Assembly (NCBI GenBank): GCA_916048095.2
Contig: OU696573.1
Coordinates: 3,661,535 to 3,725,534, forward strand
DNA: 64,000 bases
Source of the DNA: Sacculina carcini
Lineage: Eukaryota > Arthropoda > Thecostraca > Sacculinidae
Reading direction: 5' to 3'
The translations under genes and the position numbers were made by a program. Each line of letters opens with the position of its first letter. The first letter of the stretch is position 1. This document shows, piece after piece, positions 34,893 to 46,275 of the stretch. The notes beneath the pieces are model-generated. The model did no database searches and was not told the origin of the DNA. It saw nothing but the letters and a program-made list of their open reading frames with translations.

Positions 34893-35106
34893 CAATGGTT
34901 CATAACCTTTTTTCTTTGATTTCCCGCTTCTTCATGAGCGATCTCTTCATTTTCCACAACAACGCTGATGAATTCAATACATTCGGTTATTACATCAAAG
35001 TAAATTTCAAGAGGTCATTTGTCCTTGTGTCTGACCTTTAGCTTCCCACATGTAAACTTTTCTATTCCCCACCAGTGGGGAATTCCTCACAGGTTAAGAA
35101 CCTCTA
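34893..35106 (+). mobile_element. hAT-type MITE, family B copy in intron 1
   Basis: CAATGGTTCATAACC start, flanks GTATAATG / GTTTAATG (7 of 8), interior matches 9071-9327. Confidence 0.78.
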
Positions 35107-35291
35107 GTTTAATGATTATCGCCGCATACAGCTGGCTCGATGCTCTAAGAGATGTCATTCACGGATCCAGTGCCATTTTGATACAAATGGATATCCATCA
35201 CCAAAGCTGCACAAATGCAAATCAAACCCTACATTTCTCAAATTATTTCAGCTCAAAGTGTCAAATGCAAACATTAATTGGTTGGTAGATT

Positions 35292-35543
35292 CAGAGCCGT
35301 AGCAACCGCCCCCCGTACCCCCCGGCCGGGAGCCCCCGAATGTTGAGGAGCCCCATTGCCTCACGTATGATATTAAATTTTATCATATTTATTATGTATA
35401 GCCTTAACCTTTTTGCTCAGATGTTTTCACCTGAGCTTGTATTATGTGATTATGTCTAATAAATAAATTCATTATTTGGTGCTATATTTATAATGGGTCC
35501 CGAAGTGTTGCTTGGGGGGGCATAAGTCCTCGCAACGGCTCTG
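35292..35543 (+). mobile_element. hAT-type MITE, family C copy in intron 1
   Basis: CAGAGCCGTAGCAACCGCC start, CGCAACGGCTCTG end, flanks GGTAGATT / GGTAGTTT (7 of 8). Confidence 0.85.
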
Positions 35544-36169
35544 GGTAGTTTCTTTGGCAGTTCTCTCTCAATCAGTAATATACAATTGTTTGATCCTGAA
35601 TGGAGTGGGTATTTTTGCTGTCGGATTCTTAACTGCGGAATGATGAAGTGAACTCGAATGCATTCAGTAAACGACCTAAGTCATAAGTCTTCTCAAGGTG
35701 CTTTTCAATTATGATACTTCGGTTTCATGGTTTCATGGAAGGATTTTGTTCTTTTTGGGACCATTATAGACTGTTTGATCTCTGTTGACAGACGGAGTAT
35801 ATTTTTGGCCTGCGGAGCGTAAATTGATTGGTCTAGCAGCTAATGATGTCTGTTGCAATGATCCTATTTCATCAAAGCTAAGACATGATTGAAGCTTCAC
35901 AGTCCTGCTTCATTATACTTCTAGACTGGTGGAGAGCGCAGTAGCAATGCCACCTTCTCAGCTTATCGTTGAAGTGATGCATTTTGACATGACTCAATTA
36001 TCACGTTTTATGCCTATTGCGTCTCTCCACGCGTGATTGTATGTGTGTGCGTGTGTGAGATAGTGTATGTAAATGAAGGCACATCTGCGTGTATGCGTGC
36101 AGAAAGTGGCTGGACTACTTATAATACGTTCTCGATTAGGAAGTTCATGTGGTTGTGATTGCTGTTGCT

Positions 36170-36200
36170 GGCATGTGTGTGTGTGTGTGTGTGTGTATGT

Positions 36201-36245
<45 letters not shown>

Positions 36246-36492
36246 AGTCGTGTGGACCGAATGTGTGACCCAGATTTGACCCGTCGTTTATGAGGTCAAT
36301 TGGCATTGTCAGAATGACGATTGTACCTGTATGTGTGTATGTTTGTGTGTGTGTGTGTGTATGCGTGTGTGTGTGTGTGTGTATGTCGCCGATCTACGAT
36401 TTCGGAGGTCACATATTCATTTGTCAGTCGTGGCGCGCTCTCGCTTGTCAGCTTCCAGCGACACGACCTCACAAATGGTCACGGTGAAATCC

Positions 36493-36560
<68 letters not shown>

Positions 36561-36725
36561 TGCACTCACTCAAGCACAAGATGCTTGTGTGTATTGGACT
36601 CTATTTCATGCACCGGTAGCTTTGAATGCATTAGCGAGTTGATGGCAAACATAGACACACACACACACATACATGCACATACACACACACGTACACACAC
36701 ACACATACATGCACACACAGACGTA
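36170..36725. repeat. GT and CA microsatellite cluster in intron 1
   Basis: (GT)n at about 36175-36243 and 36339-36384, (CA)n at 36495-36559, interrupted CA at 36653-36722. Confidence 0.9.
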
Positions 36726-36851
36726 CAGAAAGAGACACGCACAATCTATAGAGAAGATACCTGATGTGAATACCAATGTGAATGCAATGTATATAACGAT
36801 GTGAATGCGGTTCATATGCCCATATGTTCTCATAGAACCACGTGAATGGGC

Positions 36852-36988
36852 TAATTGTGGCTATTTGTTTTTATATATTTGGCTCAGTATATCTGTATGT
36901 GAATTCAGATCGGATTCACATACAGTTCACTGATTTCGCGTACGGTCATGTACATAGCCCAATATATAAAAACAAATGACCATAATTA
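36852..36988 (+). mobile_element. Palindromic MITE-like hairpin
   Basis: 137 bp that folds on itself: left TAATTGTGGCTATTTGTTTT plus TATATATTTGGCT pairs with right AGCCCAATATATAAAAACAA plus ATGACCATAATTA, and an inner pair TGTATGTGAAT / ATTCACATACA lies at the centre. No coding capacity. Confidence 0.65.
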
Positions 36989-37752
36989 AATTATAAATAT
37001 AATTAAATAAATTATATTTTAAATTGAATGCAATTTACTGAAACCCATTTAAGTCCATTAAGTTTATCATTAGTCATTTATTTTCTGTGTTTTCTGAACG
37101 TTGGTTTTGATGCTGATGGTAGCTGGCTGATGGTTTGATTATGAGTTTTGATTCATCTCACCTTGATGTTTACGGTACGTCAGTATTACAGTATTCCTGA
37201 GAACACCACACTCACCTATCCCGCTGGCGGGTCGTCTAATTTTGCTATCGGCCGCCGAAAATCCAATAATTACTTCCTCACATCCTGTCGATCGATCGTC
37301 ATCAGCTAATCACTCCGCGGTGCCCAGGTGCGCAGATCGACACACATGTGCGTTGGACCAGTTCATACCAACGACCTCTTCCAGCTCCTGGATGTATAGC
37401 CTGACAATTGGGGCATGAATTGTGGAGATATACACAGACGCAATTTCCGTCACGCATGCAAGCTGGATTGCTTCGATCTGGACTTATCGTTCATATATTT
37501 CTGTCGTCCTTTAATCGGCTTGATTTATTTAGGCGCACACATAACGTGAGCTCAGTTGAGAACTAAATCTGATTTCAGAGATAGATAGAGCTTGCCATTC
37601 GTGTTGAGTCTCAGTATTTATGCTTTTTGATCTCTTCTTCGATTACCTGTTTGTGTTCTTACATGACTATATTTACATGACGTAACTCAATTACGCAAAT
37701 ATATTTTTGGATATGTATTGAGTGATGGAAGAGCTTTTATATTCATCAGAGT

Positions 37753-37783
37753 TCTAGAACCAGATATGATATCTGGTTCTAGA
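37753..37783. repeat. Near-perfect palindrome
   Basis: Arms TCTAGAACCAGATAT and ATATCTGGTTCTAGA around one base. The core overlaps TTCTAGAA, also the centre of a 16-bp palindrome at 23557-23572. Confidence 0.7.
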
Positions 37784-38014
37784 GCTGTTTATGAGTGAGT
37801 AATATTTCTGTGAAATATTTGCGCTTCGATACATATCAGTAATAGGCTGCAAACATCTACAAATATGTTTTCAAATGCAGAGCATGTATAGCTTTTACCG
37901 GTTCTGTTCCATCACCCTGCATTCTGACACCAATATATCTTGAGATATATCGCCGTAATTGTCTTCGTTGAATGACAGCCTTGCCGTCTGTTGTCTGTTA
38001 TTAAACGACAATTG

Positions 38015-38208
38015 TTGGACTCCGTGGTGCAGTTGTTAGCACACCCGCCTCACAAGCGGGATGTCCGTGGTTCGAAACCTGGCGGAGCAGAATTTCATTG
38101 GGCGAATTCTACAATCCCACAGCCCCTGTCCACCCAGCAGTAAATGGGTACCAGATATCAGTCATGTGTTGTGCCATGCATTCTGGGAAAGTGACACTCT
38201 CTAACCCG
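38015..38208 (+). repeat. tRNA-derived SINE, copy 2 (Val-CAC-like head)
   Basis: The head reads as a tRNA: box A TGGTGCAGTTG, an anticodon stem CCCGC/GCGGG with loop CTCACAA (anticodon CAC, Val), and box B GGTTCGAAACC. The acceptor stem is mismatched at its two outer pairs, and a conserved body follows (CAGCCCCTGTCCACCCAGCA, GTAAATGGGTACC, TGTGCCATGCATTCTG). It matches copy 1 at 1-190 across its length. This is a Pol III-type SINE rather than a tRNA gene. It may extend past 38208, which cannot be tested because copy 1 is cut. Confidence 0.82.
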
Positions 38209-38934
38209 TTCTCCTTTCTTGTGGCGCCATAGCGTGGATAGGGTCGGTTCTGCGGTGGCAGCGAGCTACACGTGGCACACCTGTGTGTTTATAAGATTAG
38301 GCTTCTTTCCGTGTAGCAGCTATCACTTGAGGCCTTCACTTGAGCTATCACTTGAGGCCTTTAACCTTTATCATTTAACGTTGTCAGTGACGGATGCCAT
38401 GCACCCTGGCTCAATATTAAGCACGGTATTTCGTGTGCAACCATCTTTTTCCCTTATAGGCGTTATTCACGCTGCTACGATATGTTTTCGCAGGGATGTT
38501 TTTTTCCAAATCGGACGGTTTGAAAGCGAAATTGAAGACTATATTTAGGCTTATGCGGTATGAATTCTGGAACCCTAAATCGAAGTGTACGTACTTGGAA
38601 TATTAAGGAATGTCCTGAAATGACCCTGCAACCTGTTTGAACATAATTTGTAATTGTGCATATACCATGAACACAACAAATTGAATAAATGTAATCTTTT
38701 TGACATTTATCACAAAGAGATACAAGATACATAGCACACACATACATACACATATGAAAAATATTTTAAATATTCACGTGCATTCGTGGTTTATGATATT
38801 ACTGTCGATGTTGTACATTTCATTCGTGTGATTCGCCACGACAGTGAGACCCAAATGTTAGCCTGGCGCGTCTGTTTAATCCGCTGACGTCCGTGCATTT
38901 CTTTGTGCTCACCTCACCTACTCCTTTTTAGAAG

Positions 38935-39046
38935 TCGGGTCGCGACGATCCTTTTGTGCATGGGGTCACGGACTGTTTCTGAAGGACCACGAAGACTCAT
39001 ATTGTGTTGAAGGGGACCATGACAAGAAAAATGTTGATAAACACTG
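38935..39046 (-). mobile_element. Family E hAT fragment
   Basis: Reverse complement reads CAGTGTTTATCAACATTTTT, then TCATGGTCCCCTTCAACACA, as in the copies at 25358 and 32189. Confidence 0.6.
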
Positions 39047-39089
39047 GTTTACACAACTCAGTGGTCACGGGGTAGTATCTTTTTCAGGT

Positions 39090-39331
39090 CAGAGTCGTTT
39101 CTAAATATAGACGGTATAAGTGCTTGTCTAGAACCCCCAAGCTACTAGGGCATCCTCGGTCTGCCCAGGGGCCGTATGACACTACCAATAGTTAAATAGG
39201 CTCTCTTTCATTTACGATCTTTGGATAATCTTCACAGGTATAAGTGAAGTACCTATGCCTTTATATGTCAATTTTGAGGGCCTCGGACCACCTCTTGCCT
39301 AGGGCCCCCAGAAAGACTAGAAATGACCCTG
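39090..39331 (+). mobile_element. hAT-like MITE in intron 1
   Basis: Start CAGAGTCGTTTCTAAATA and end AGACTAGAAATGACCCTG are imperfect inverted repeats. Target duplication unclear. Confidence 0.5.
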
Positions 39332-39758
39332 TCGCAGGAAATTTATCGTTGCCATCGTGAGTGTTTCTGGATGTGGTATACCAGTAAATGTTGGTGCCAT
39401 TTTTTGCTTCAATGTGGTTATCTATCTTTGCAATTACGTTTTTGGTTTGACCACATACTGGTGAACCTCTATTTGGGCGGCATGCTCTTCTATTTTTCAA
39501 ACATTCCCCGTAGTGCCGTTCAATCAGAGGTGACGTTCAATCAGAGGTGTCGCTCAATTCTTAGACTGTCTGGTGCGAATTTTGGGATGATACGGTATAT
39601 TTCACGGATGGAAAGCGAACTAGGTAGCGTATTGCATATTTATTCAACAAATAACACAAACACAGGCTGATTACTGGCAAGTTATCACAGATTCACTAAT
39701 GAAATCAAGTAACACCTCGCTATATTAGCTGTCAAAGTGGCGTTTCATGGGAGTACTA

Positions 39759-41288
39759 CAATTTTTCCCTATGGACAAATTTGCCACAAACCCCGCATAC
39801 TCCCATACTCTGCAATAGGGCAATATGTTCAACTCGGCCAGCGTAGTGTCAAAGGTGTATCAAGTGTGGAGAGTGCGACTGCGGCTTGTGGCCAATATGT
39901 TCACTTTTCACCATAGCGAAATTTCAATGGTTTTCAACACAATGCACGAGTTAGTATACAACAGGTAGCTAGCACCTAACGTACTGTGCCGTTTTTGGTT
40001 AGGCTAGGCTGGTTAGGTCAGGTTAGGTCAAGTGAGATGATATTGAGCCTAAACAATAACCGCACACAGTGCGTTAAGCCGTTGTCACACGAGGCTAATT
40101 GTTGGCTTAACCAACGATTGGATTGACCAACTGTTGGCTTCGTCCAGTGTTCACACGAGGCCAATTGTTGGCTAGGCCAACAATTGTCCCGAAAACCGAA
40201 GTTGAACAGTTGAACTTTTCAAGTCAATTGGCCTGCATTTCAGCCGCTTGCCTCAAGAGGGCGCTACGTTGCCGTGCAATGAACGCGCACTGTCACACTG
40301 AAAATGATAGAATTCTCGCGCAAGGCAAATATGAGATCATCCGATTTTCCACCACTTGGCGCTGAAGCAACGCGTGAAGTGAATTCAACTCAGTTTGAGG
40401 GCCTGTGATGTGTGGTGTGTTTTCATGTGTTCGTTTTATTGTGACTATCATGATGAGGTGGAATCTGTAATATATTTTTATGATTCATTTTAATGTTTAA
40501 TACATTACCAGATTAAAATTTGATAAATAGATATATAGGTAAGATATATAAAAGCCGTGGAATATGTTTATCATATGTATATTATTCGATCAGAATGTCT
40601 TTATGATCTTGTACATTTAAGAATACACCTGGATTAAATCAAAATTCAACTGGTATAGTCAGGAGAGCGAAATAAACCACACCGACGTACTCTGCACCGG
40701 GGATTCTCAAAGTGGGGTCCGTGGCACTTTGACAAAGGGTCCACAAAGACCGCTAGAGTTGGTGAGTTTGGAAGCACTACACTTCTCAGTTAAGGTATTT
40801 ATTTACAGCTTTCCATGACGGTTGATATTATGAAGCAATGCGTACTATAAATATATGTATATGTATATATTCCTGGGTGGAACGCATGTGAGGAAGTCGT
40901 CCGCCTATTTTCTCTGATAAAAGTCGTCCTTGGTTGAAAACAGTTTGAGAACATATGCTCTGCACCACAGCTATTGTCTTGGGCAATTACTGGCCTCGTG
41001 TGACCACTCGCAAGCAATCGTTGGTCAAGCCAACAATTGGCCTCGTGTGACCAAAGCTTTAGGTGCTAGCTACCTGTTGTGTACATGTATAAACATGTGT
41101 TGTGTATAAACACGTGTGTTGTGTTGAAAACCACTAAAATTACGCTATGATGAAAGGTAAACATATTGGCCAAACGCCGCACTTGATACGCCTTTGATAC
41201 TACGCTGGCCGAGGTGAACATATTGCCCTATTGCAGAGTATGGGAGTATGCGGGTGTTTGTGGCTAATATGTTCATAGGGCAAAATTG
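39759..41288 (+). mobile_element. Foldback element with about 220-bp inverted arms and nested inserts
   Basis: Left arm 39759-39979 and right arm 41059-41288 are inverted copies: both contain CCCGCATACTCCCATACTCT, GCAATAGGGCAATATGTTCA and, at the inner edge, GTAGCTAGCACCTAA or its complement. Inside, a second inverted pair built on TCACACGAGGC.AATTGTTGGC lies near 40085-40190 and 40990-41055, and a hAT MITE occupies 40698-40957. No transposase frame, so it is probably non-autonomous. It lies in intron 1 of the GAS2-like gene. Confidence 0.82.
40698..40957 (+). mobile_element. hAT-type MITE nested in the foldback element
   Basis: Perfect 8-bp duplication CTCTGCAC at 40690-40697 and 40958-40965; ends CGGGGATTCTCAAAG and CAGTTTGAGAACATATG are imperfect inverted repeats. 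Confidence 0.78.
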
Positions 41289-42226
41289 TACTAGATCCAT
41301 CTAATAAAACTGGTTCTATTAGATCTCTCGTATATCAGCTTTATTAGTTTTATCAGTCATTAGTTTTATTAGAGGTGAAGTTCAATCAGAGGGTGCCGTT
41401 CTATTTTTCAATGGTTCCTTCAAAGTACCGTTCTATTGGAGGTGCGGTTCAAGTATATGTTTTACTTTATATTATATTTTTTGCAGATGAAGATTTTGCT
41501 CAGTAATTTTGACCGTATAATCAGTGCTCAGTTTAATACGGAAGTTATCAATCAATTTTTGTAGTTTGCTTCTACCACATATCAACGTAACGCATACAAC
41601 CCGACATAACAGCGAAATCATTTTGTTTTTAATGTTTTTTGTTTGTGCACAATCGATTGTATCGATTCCGCTCATGAATTGCGTTCTGGAACGGCGCGCT
41701 GAAACATTCGTCTTCACCATCAAATAACCAATTTCGTCCAGCGTTATCAGCGAAATAGATATACCAATCTACACTGTACTGGATTGCTTGTCGTGAATAC
41801 CAATTGGAAAATTGCGAAAAATGACATTCGATTTGTTTTCCTATTGCAAAATGCGTTTGTTTTATTTTCTAGGACGATATTTCAAATTTGTCTGGTAATA
41901 ACACAGAAAAACTATGCAATTTGACTTGAATGTATTGCGCATTTCAATTAAGAATTGACAATAAAATGGATCGGCATTTTAAGAGTAATATATCGATGTG
42001 TTGTGATCATTTCTGATCCTCTTCGACTACATTTCATTTCCAGTGTGCTTCTTATGAATAGTTGTGTCTCTTTCAATCTCAGGAGGATCAAGGTGCATGG
42101 AGATTGCCCTCATGCAGTTTATAGCGTTCACGGTCATTCCATTTCACCCTGCTAATTTATAGTAATAATAGTAATAATACGTTTAAATTATGATAGGTTA
42201 TGTGAGCATGTATGTGGTGTTTTCAG

Positions 42227-42348
42227 GCATTGAAGATGTGACGGCCGAGAACTACATGTGGCTGTTGGACAATGGAGTGACGCTGTGTCAGCTCGCCTCA
42301 GTGATTTCCAGCAGGGCCGCTCAGGTGGCGCCACAATCGGAGAATAGT
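42227..42348 (+). CDS. pigs: GAS2-like gene, exon 2 (CH domain core)
   Basis: Follows a TTTTCAG acceptor (AG at 42225-42226) and completes the Gly codon left by the first visible exon. It encodes IEDVTAENYMWLLDNGVTLC followed by QLASVI, a clear CH-domain helix of GAS2 type (family pattern ITAE.F...L.NGVLLCQLA..I). It ends at codon phase 0 before GTCAGT at 42349. The short open frame beyond the donor runs into AT-rich intron. The downstream intron (1.5 kb) carries a mariner-like element. Confidence 0.85.
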
Positions 42349-42546
42349 GTCAGTTGTTTGGCCTGTTCGTCATTTTTTCACATTTATATTATATACAAAT
42401 ACGTTATTACATATGTAGTTGTAGAATATGTAATATAATATTATTTATAAATAAAATCAATGGATTAAATTGATTAAATTTTGAAAATTTAGTAAATGCG
42501 TTAAATGTATTAGAAAAACACTTTGCAAATATTTAAATGCTGAATA

Positions 42547-43474
42547 CAGGGTGTCTAAAAAATGTGCTCACACTTCAAATGATGAGAAATGATTTATCTA
42601 TGAACATTCAGTGAAACGCGCTGGAAAATGCTACATTCCAACACTACATTCAACACATCCGCGCTGGAAAATGCTATATTCCAACACTAATTCATGATCT
42701 CAACAAAGACGATCTTGACAAAATGTGCAGAAGATGCAGGGCTTCTACACAAAATTGTGTGGAGCAATGAGGCAACCTTTAAATTAAATGGCACCATTAA
42801 TCGCCATAATTGCACGTACTGGAGTTTTTTATATCGTCATGTAACACTTGAACACCATGTAAATTTGCAAGGAGTAACAGTGTGGTGTGGGATATCTACA
42901 CTGGGCGTCATAGGGTAACTTTTTATTAACGCAACTGTCAATGGGGAGAGATGCCTTAACCTGCTTCAGGAGTTTGTTGGTACACAAATTTCTGAGATGC
43001 TTAGTGACGACAGCAAGAGTTACTTTCAGAAAGATGCAGCACCTCCCCACTACCATCGCGATGTACGAGCTCATCGCGATGCAGTATTTCCAGACACATG
43101 GATTGGACGGAGGGGTGCCATTGAATACCCTGCGTTGCTCCCCGGAACTCACACCCATGAGCTTCTTTTTGTGGGTATATCTCAAAGACAAAGTTTACCG
43201 CACCAAACCAGGAACAATTGATGCATTGAAAATGGAAATTGAAAGACAATGCCGCGATATTCCTAATTACTTGTTTCGTGACGTTTGCGAATCCCCAGGT
43301 GCGCGTTATCAGCGTTGTCTGGACAATAATGGCCATTAATTCGAACATTTGCGAACACGATTATTTAATCACATTTGTCTTCTGTATTCAAAGCTATTCC
43401 ATTTCACTGTATGTTTATAAATAGAGGATTTCTCCTCATTCGAAATGTGAGTACATTTTTTATCCGACACCCTG
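42547..43474 (+). mobile_element. Dead Tc1/mariner-superfamily element in intron 2
   Basis: Flanked by TA at 42545-42546 and 43475-43476. Ends begin CAGGGTGTC on both sides, and similarity between the inverted ends extends about 75 bp. Inside is a damaged transposase. A 29-bp stretch beginning GCGCTGGAAAATGCTA is directly repeated at about 42618 and 42661. Confidence 0.88.
42694..43339 (+). pseudogene. Transposase remnant of the intron 2 mariner-like element
   Basis: Homology reads in order: [31 protein letters not shown], then a stop (42916-42918), ATVNGERCLNLLQEFVGTQI, YFQKDAAPPHYH, WIGRRGAIEYPAL, then a frameshift at about 43110-43140 to CSPELTPMSFFLWVYLKDKV and the C-terminal CLDNNGH. 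Relatives read SDEATF, so the first catalytic Asp is Asn here; the Asp of QDGAPPH is kept; the third acidic site (SPDLTPLD in relatives) is altered to SPELTPMS. The DNA-binding N-terminus is missing. Inactive. Confidence 0.85.
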
Positions 43475-43893
43475 TATATACATTGAAAAGTTATATTTGT
43501 ATGAATATATAAATGTATTATATGGGAAGTATTCACATTTATTCATTGTATCATTTCGCTTTTTGGCATACATACGGAAGCAGACAGACAGACAGGTACG
43601 ATATGATAATTATGCCGCGATAATTGAGTCCAGCCGTGCGCTTCAATGTTATGTGACCTCATACAATACATTACATACATACATATACACGCACATAATC
43701 GAAATGCAGCTTTAAACCATTCATGGCACTCACCCAGGTATACAAACCGATTTTAATTAGCGATGTTTTTATTTTGTTTAGTATTGATTCTGTACATTCC
43801 GACACATTACTCCTGTGTAGAAGCTATTTTACATGAAATAAGGCGATTGTACATATATTGAATTTACATATATGCATTCATGTATGCATTCAG

Positions 43894-44038
43894 GACGAGC
43901 ACTTGTCGTTTACGTTTCGTTTCTGGCGCACGGCGGCAAGACGCACATTTTTCGCTCGTGACAATGTGTTCAACTTTGTGCAGTTCTGTCGTCGTGCTGG
44001 ATGTCGGGAACATTTCCTCTTCGAAACCGACGACCTTG
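43894..44038 (+). CDS. pigs: GAS2-like gene, exon 3 (CH domain, FFARDN motif)
   Basis: Acceptor CAG ends at 43893; the exon starts in phase 0. It encodes RRTFFARDNVFNFVQFCRR and then HFLFETDDL, matching the conserved GAS2 CH segment (FFARDN.ANFL.WCR...LFES.GL). It ends after one base of a Val codon before the donor GTGAGC at 44039. Compared with GAS2 proteins, the stretch before FFARDN is lengthened and Arg-rich. The next intron (7.2 kb) contains the LINE/MITE insertion stack. Confidence 0.87.
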
Positions 44039-44864
44039 GTGAGCGACCGATTACGTCATATTACCTCAGATGCCGACCATTAAGCTCCATATTATAATAA
44101 AAATTCGGCTCCTCATTTTCCATGGAGGGCTTAATGGCCAGAGCTATTTAAGGGTCAAAAATTCGTCTGTCAAATTTTTGCTTATCCTAAAGAACCACTT
44201 TTATGGCATGCACAATATCAGTGATTATAAAGTACAAATATGTGCCATTGTTGGATAAAAAATGCAAATTAACACATATATTATAGGAATGGATGAATTA
44301 TTTTCAACTTATTTTATATGTAGGAAAAACAGTGTATTTGAAAACTTCTACCGGAGAAAATATCAAATTTTGCATCGTCTTAGTGGACCGTACTACTTAA
44401 AAACTAATATTTCAGATATGAAAAGTGGTATGAGCGGTGGCGGCGCCAAGGCGGGGTTTGGGGGCTCCAGTTCCCCAAAAATATGCCGCCCCAAGCTCCC
44501 CAGAAATTATATTCATGGGCATTAATATTTCTTACCACTGTAAATGAAATTCTGTAATTTTGGTTCAAGTTCGAGGACTGAATCAATGTGCTCCAGTCCC
44601 TTATTATAATAGTATGTAGTCAGCGTTCGAGTGTAGCTCTTCATCGTGTAGCAGTCGTGTTTGTGACCTCATTGTGGTTGTTTGTGCAGCTCACCGAGTA
44701 GTCAAATCCGACATCAATCATATCTGTTCTTCATTTTTTCCTTCGGAGTATCATTCTAATTTTGTTCTCTTCTCTCGTCTTGGTCCTATTTGTTTTTTTA
44801 TAAAATTTTTTTTTCCTTTTTTGTGTTTTTTATTATTATCAAGTACTGACCACACCAAAGGGAG

Positions 44865-46241
44865 ATGACGGGGAGGAAGAGAAAACGCAGAAAAGATAGA
44901 CCACCTGCGACCCCGGGGTCCCCTAGGAAAACCTCCATCTCATCATCATCATCAATATCAACTGCATCAGGCCCACCGTCACAGGACAACCGACCAAATG
45001 GCACGAACACGGAAAAAGATCAGACACAATGCTTTGAGAGAACGCAAGGTACCGACCCGAATGGCTCATACGTTGTACTCACGCCTACCGAGGGCCACCA
45101 CCACTTCGGCCGACTGGGTCCGTTCTGGATCCATGCTGAGTTGAAGGGCAAATTCGGTGCGGCAGTAGACAAAATAAAAGTTGAAACACCACAAGACGGT
45201 TCATGTATTGTCAAAACAAACAACGAGAAACAAACGAAAACCCTGCTGAAAATGACCAAGTTCTGTGAACGCTCAGTCTCCGTGTCGCTGCATAACAGCA
45301 GAAACACGAGTAAAGGCACAATTTATGCCCCAGAACTACGACACGTCGAAGATCAAGAGGTGACAAGAGGATTTGCTGGAGAGGGCGTCTCAGAGGTCCG
45401 ACGTATGACGTCGGTCAGAAACGGTGTGCGGCTTCCAACAGCACTGCTGGTACTCACATTCCCAACGACGACGGCTCCAACTCACGTGAGAGCTGGCTAC
45501 TTGAGATACGAAGTGCGACCATTTATACCGAACCCATTGAGGTGCTTTCGGTGTCAGCGCTTCGGGCACGGCACCAAGAACTGCAGACAAGAAGCAGCAT
45601 GTGTCAAATGCGGCCAGCCAGATCACGGTGACTCCGATTGTACCGCTCCGCAAAAATGTATCAACTGTGGAAACAATGATCACAATGCATCAAGCAACAA
45701 ATGCGAGCAATGGAAGAACGAAAAAGAAATCTGCGCCATCAAAGTCGCCAGAGACGTATCCTACAAAGAAGCAAGAAATATCTTCAACACGAGACAACTC
45801 AATCAAAAATCATATGCAGCTACGACAGCAACCAAACAGATGCACTGTGTTGCCACTCAGACTGACCCGGTCGAGTCCAGTGCTTCGAAAATCGAATTCG
45901 TAAGTCAGAGGAAAATTGTGAGATCGTCACAAACTAGCCGTCTTCCAGAACATTCATCATCTCATCACCGTGCATCGCCACCACATCACCACCAATATAA
46001 CTCGAGCAACCGCAAGCTGCCTACACGGCGCTGCTGGTCGGCACGACGCGCGGGGAGTCGCTCGCGCAGTAAATCACCGCGGCCACGAACCGCCGCCAGT
46101 AGAGGCGAGTGGACCACGGTGACGCGGCGACGACAACAGTCGCCGTGTGGGGAGCGGCCGCTGAGCCGCGAAAATATCGCCGCCACTGGCGATCGCAACA
46201 CACGCGAATCACCAGTGCGCCCTGTTTTATCAAACACATAA
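44865..46241 (+). CDS. LINE ORF1 (Gag-like, three zinc knuckles)
   Basis: 458 intact codons. Basic Ser-rich N-terminus (TGRKRKRRKDR), a central RNA-binding-like region, then three CCHC knuckles: CFRCQRFGHGTKNC, CVKCGQPDHGDSDC and CINCGNNDHNASSNKC. The C-terminus is Arg/Ser-rich. ORF1 proteins of this type bind element RNA to form the retrotransposition particle. ATG context GGAGATGAC follows a 219-bp leader. Frame free of stops, unlike ORF2. Confidence 0.9.
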   Translation: MTGRKRKRRKDRPPATPGSPRKTSISSSSSISTASGPPSQDNRPNGTNTEKDQTQCFERTQGTDPNGSYVVLTPTEGHHHFGRLGPFWIHAELKGKFGAAVDKIKVETPQDGSCIVKTNNEKQTKTLLKMTKFCERSVSVSLHNSRNTSKGTIYAPELRHVEDQEVTRGFAGEGVSEVRRMTSVRNGVRLPTALLVLTFPTTTAPTHVRAGYLRYEVRPFIPNPLRCFRCQRFGHGTKNCRQEAACVKCGQPDHGDSDCTAPQKCINCGNNDHNASSNKCEQWKNEKEICAIKVARDVSYKEARNIFNTRQLNQKSYAATTATKQMHCVATQTDPVESSASKIEFVSQRKIVRSSQTSRLPEHSSSHHRASPPHHHQYNSSNRKLPTRRCWSARRAGSRSRSKSPRPRTAASRGEWTTVTRRRQQSPCGERPLSRENIAATGDRNTRESPVRPVLSNT

Positions 46242-46275
46242 GCATTTTTATCAGGTTTTAAAAAAAACTTGAGGT

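Noticed and set aside
38018..38090. Val-CAC tRNA gene
   Set aside because: Outer acceptor pairs mismatch and the sequence is followed by a SINE body shared with another copy, so it is a SINE head.
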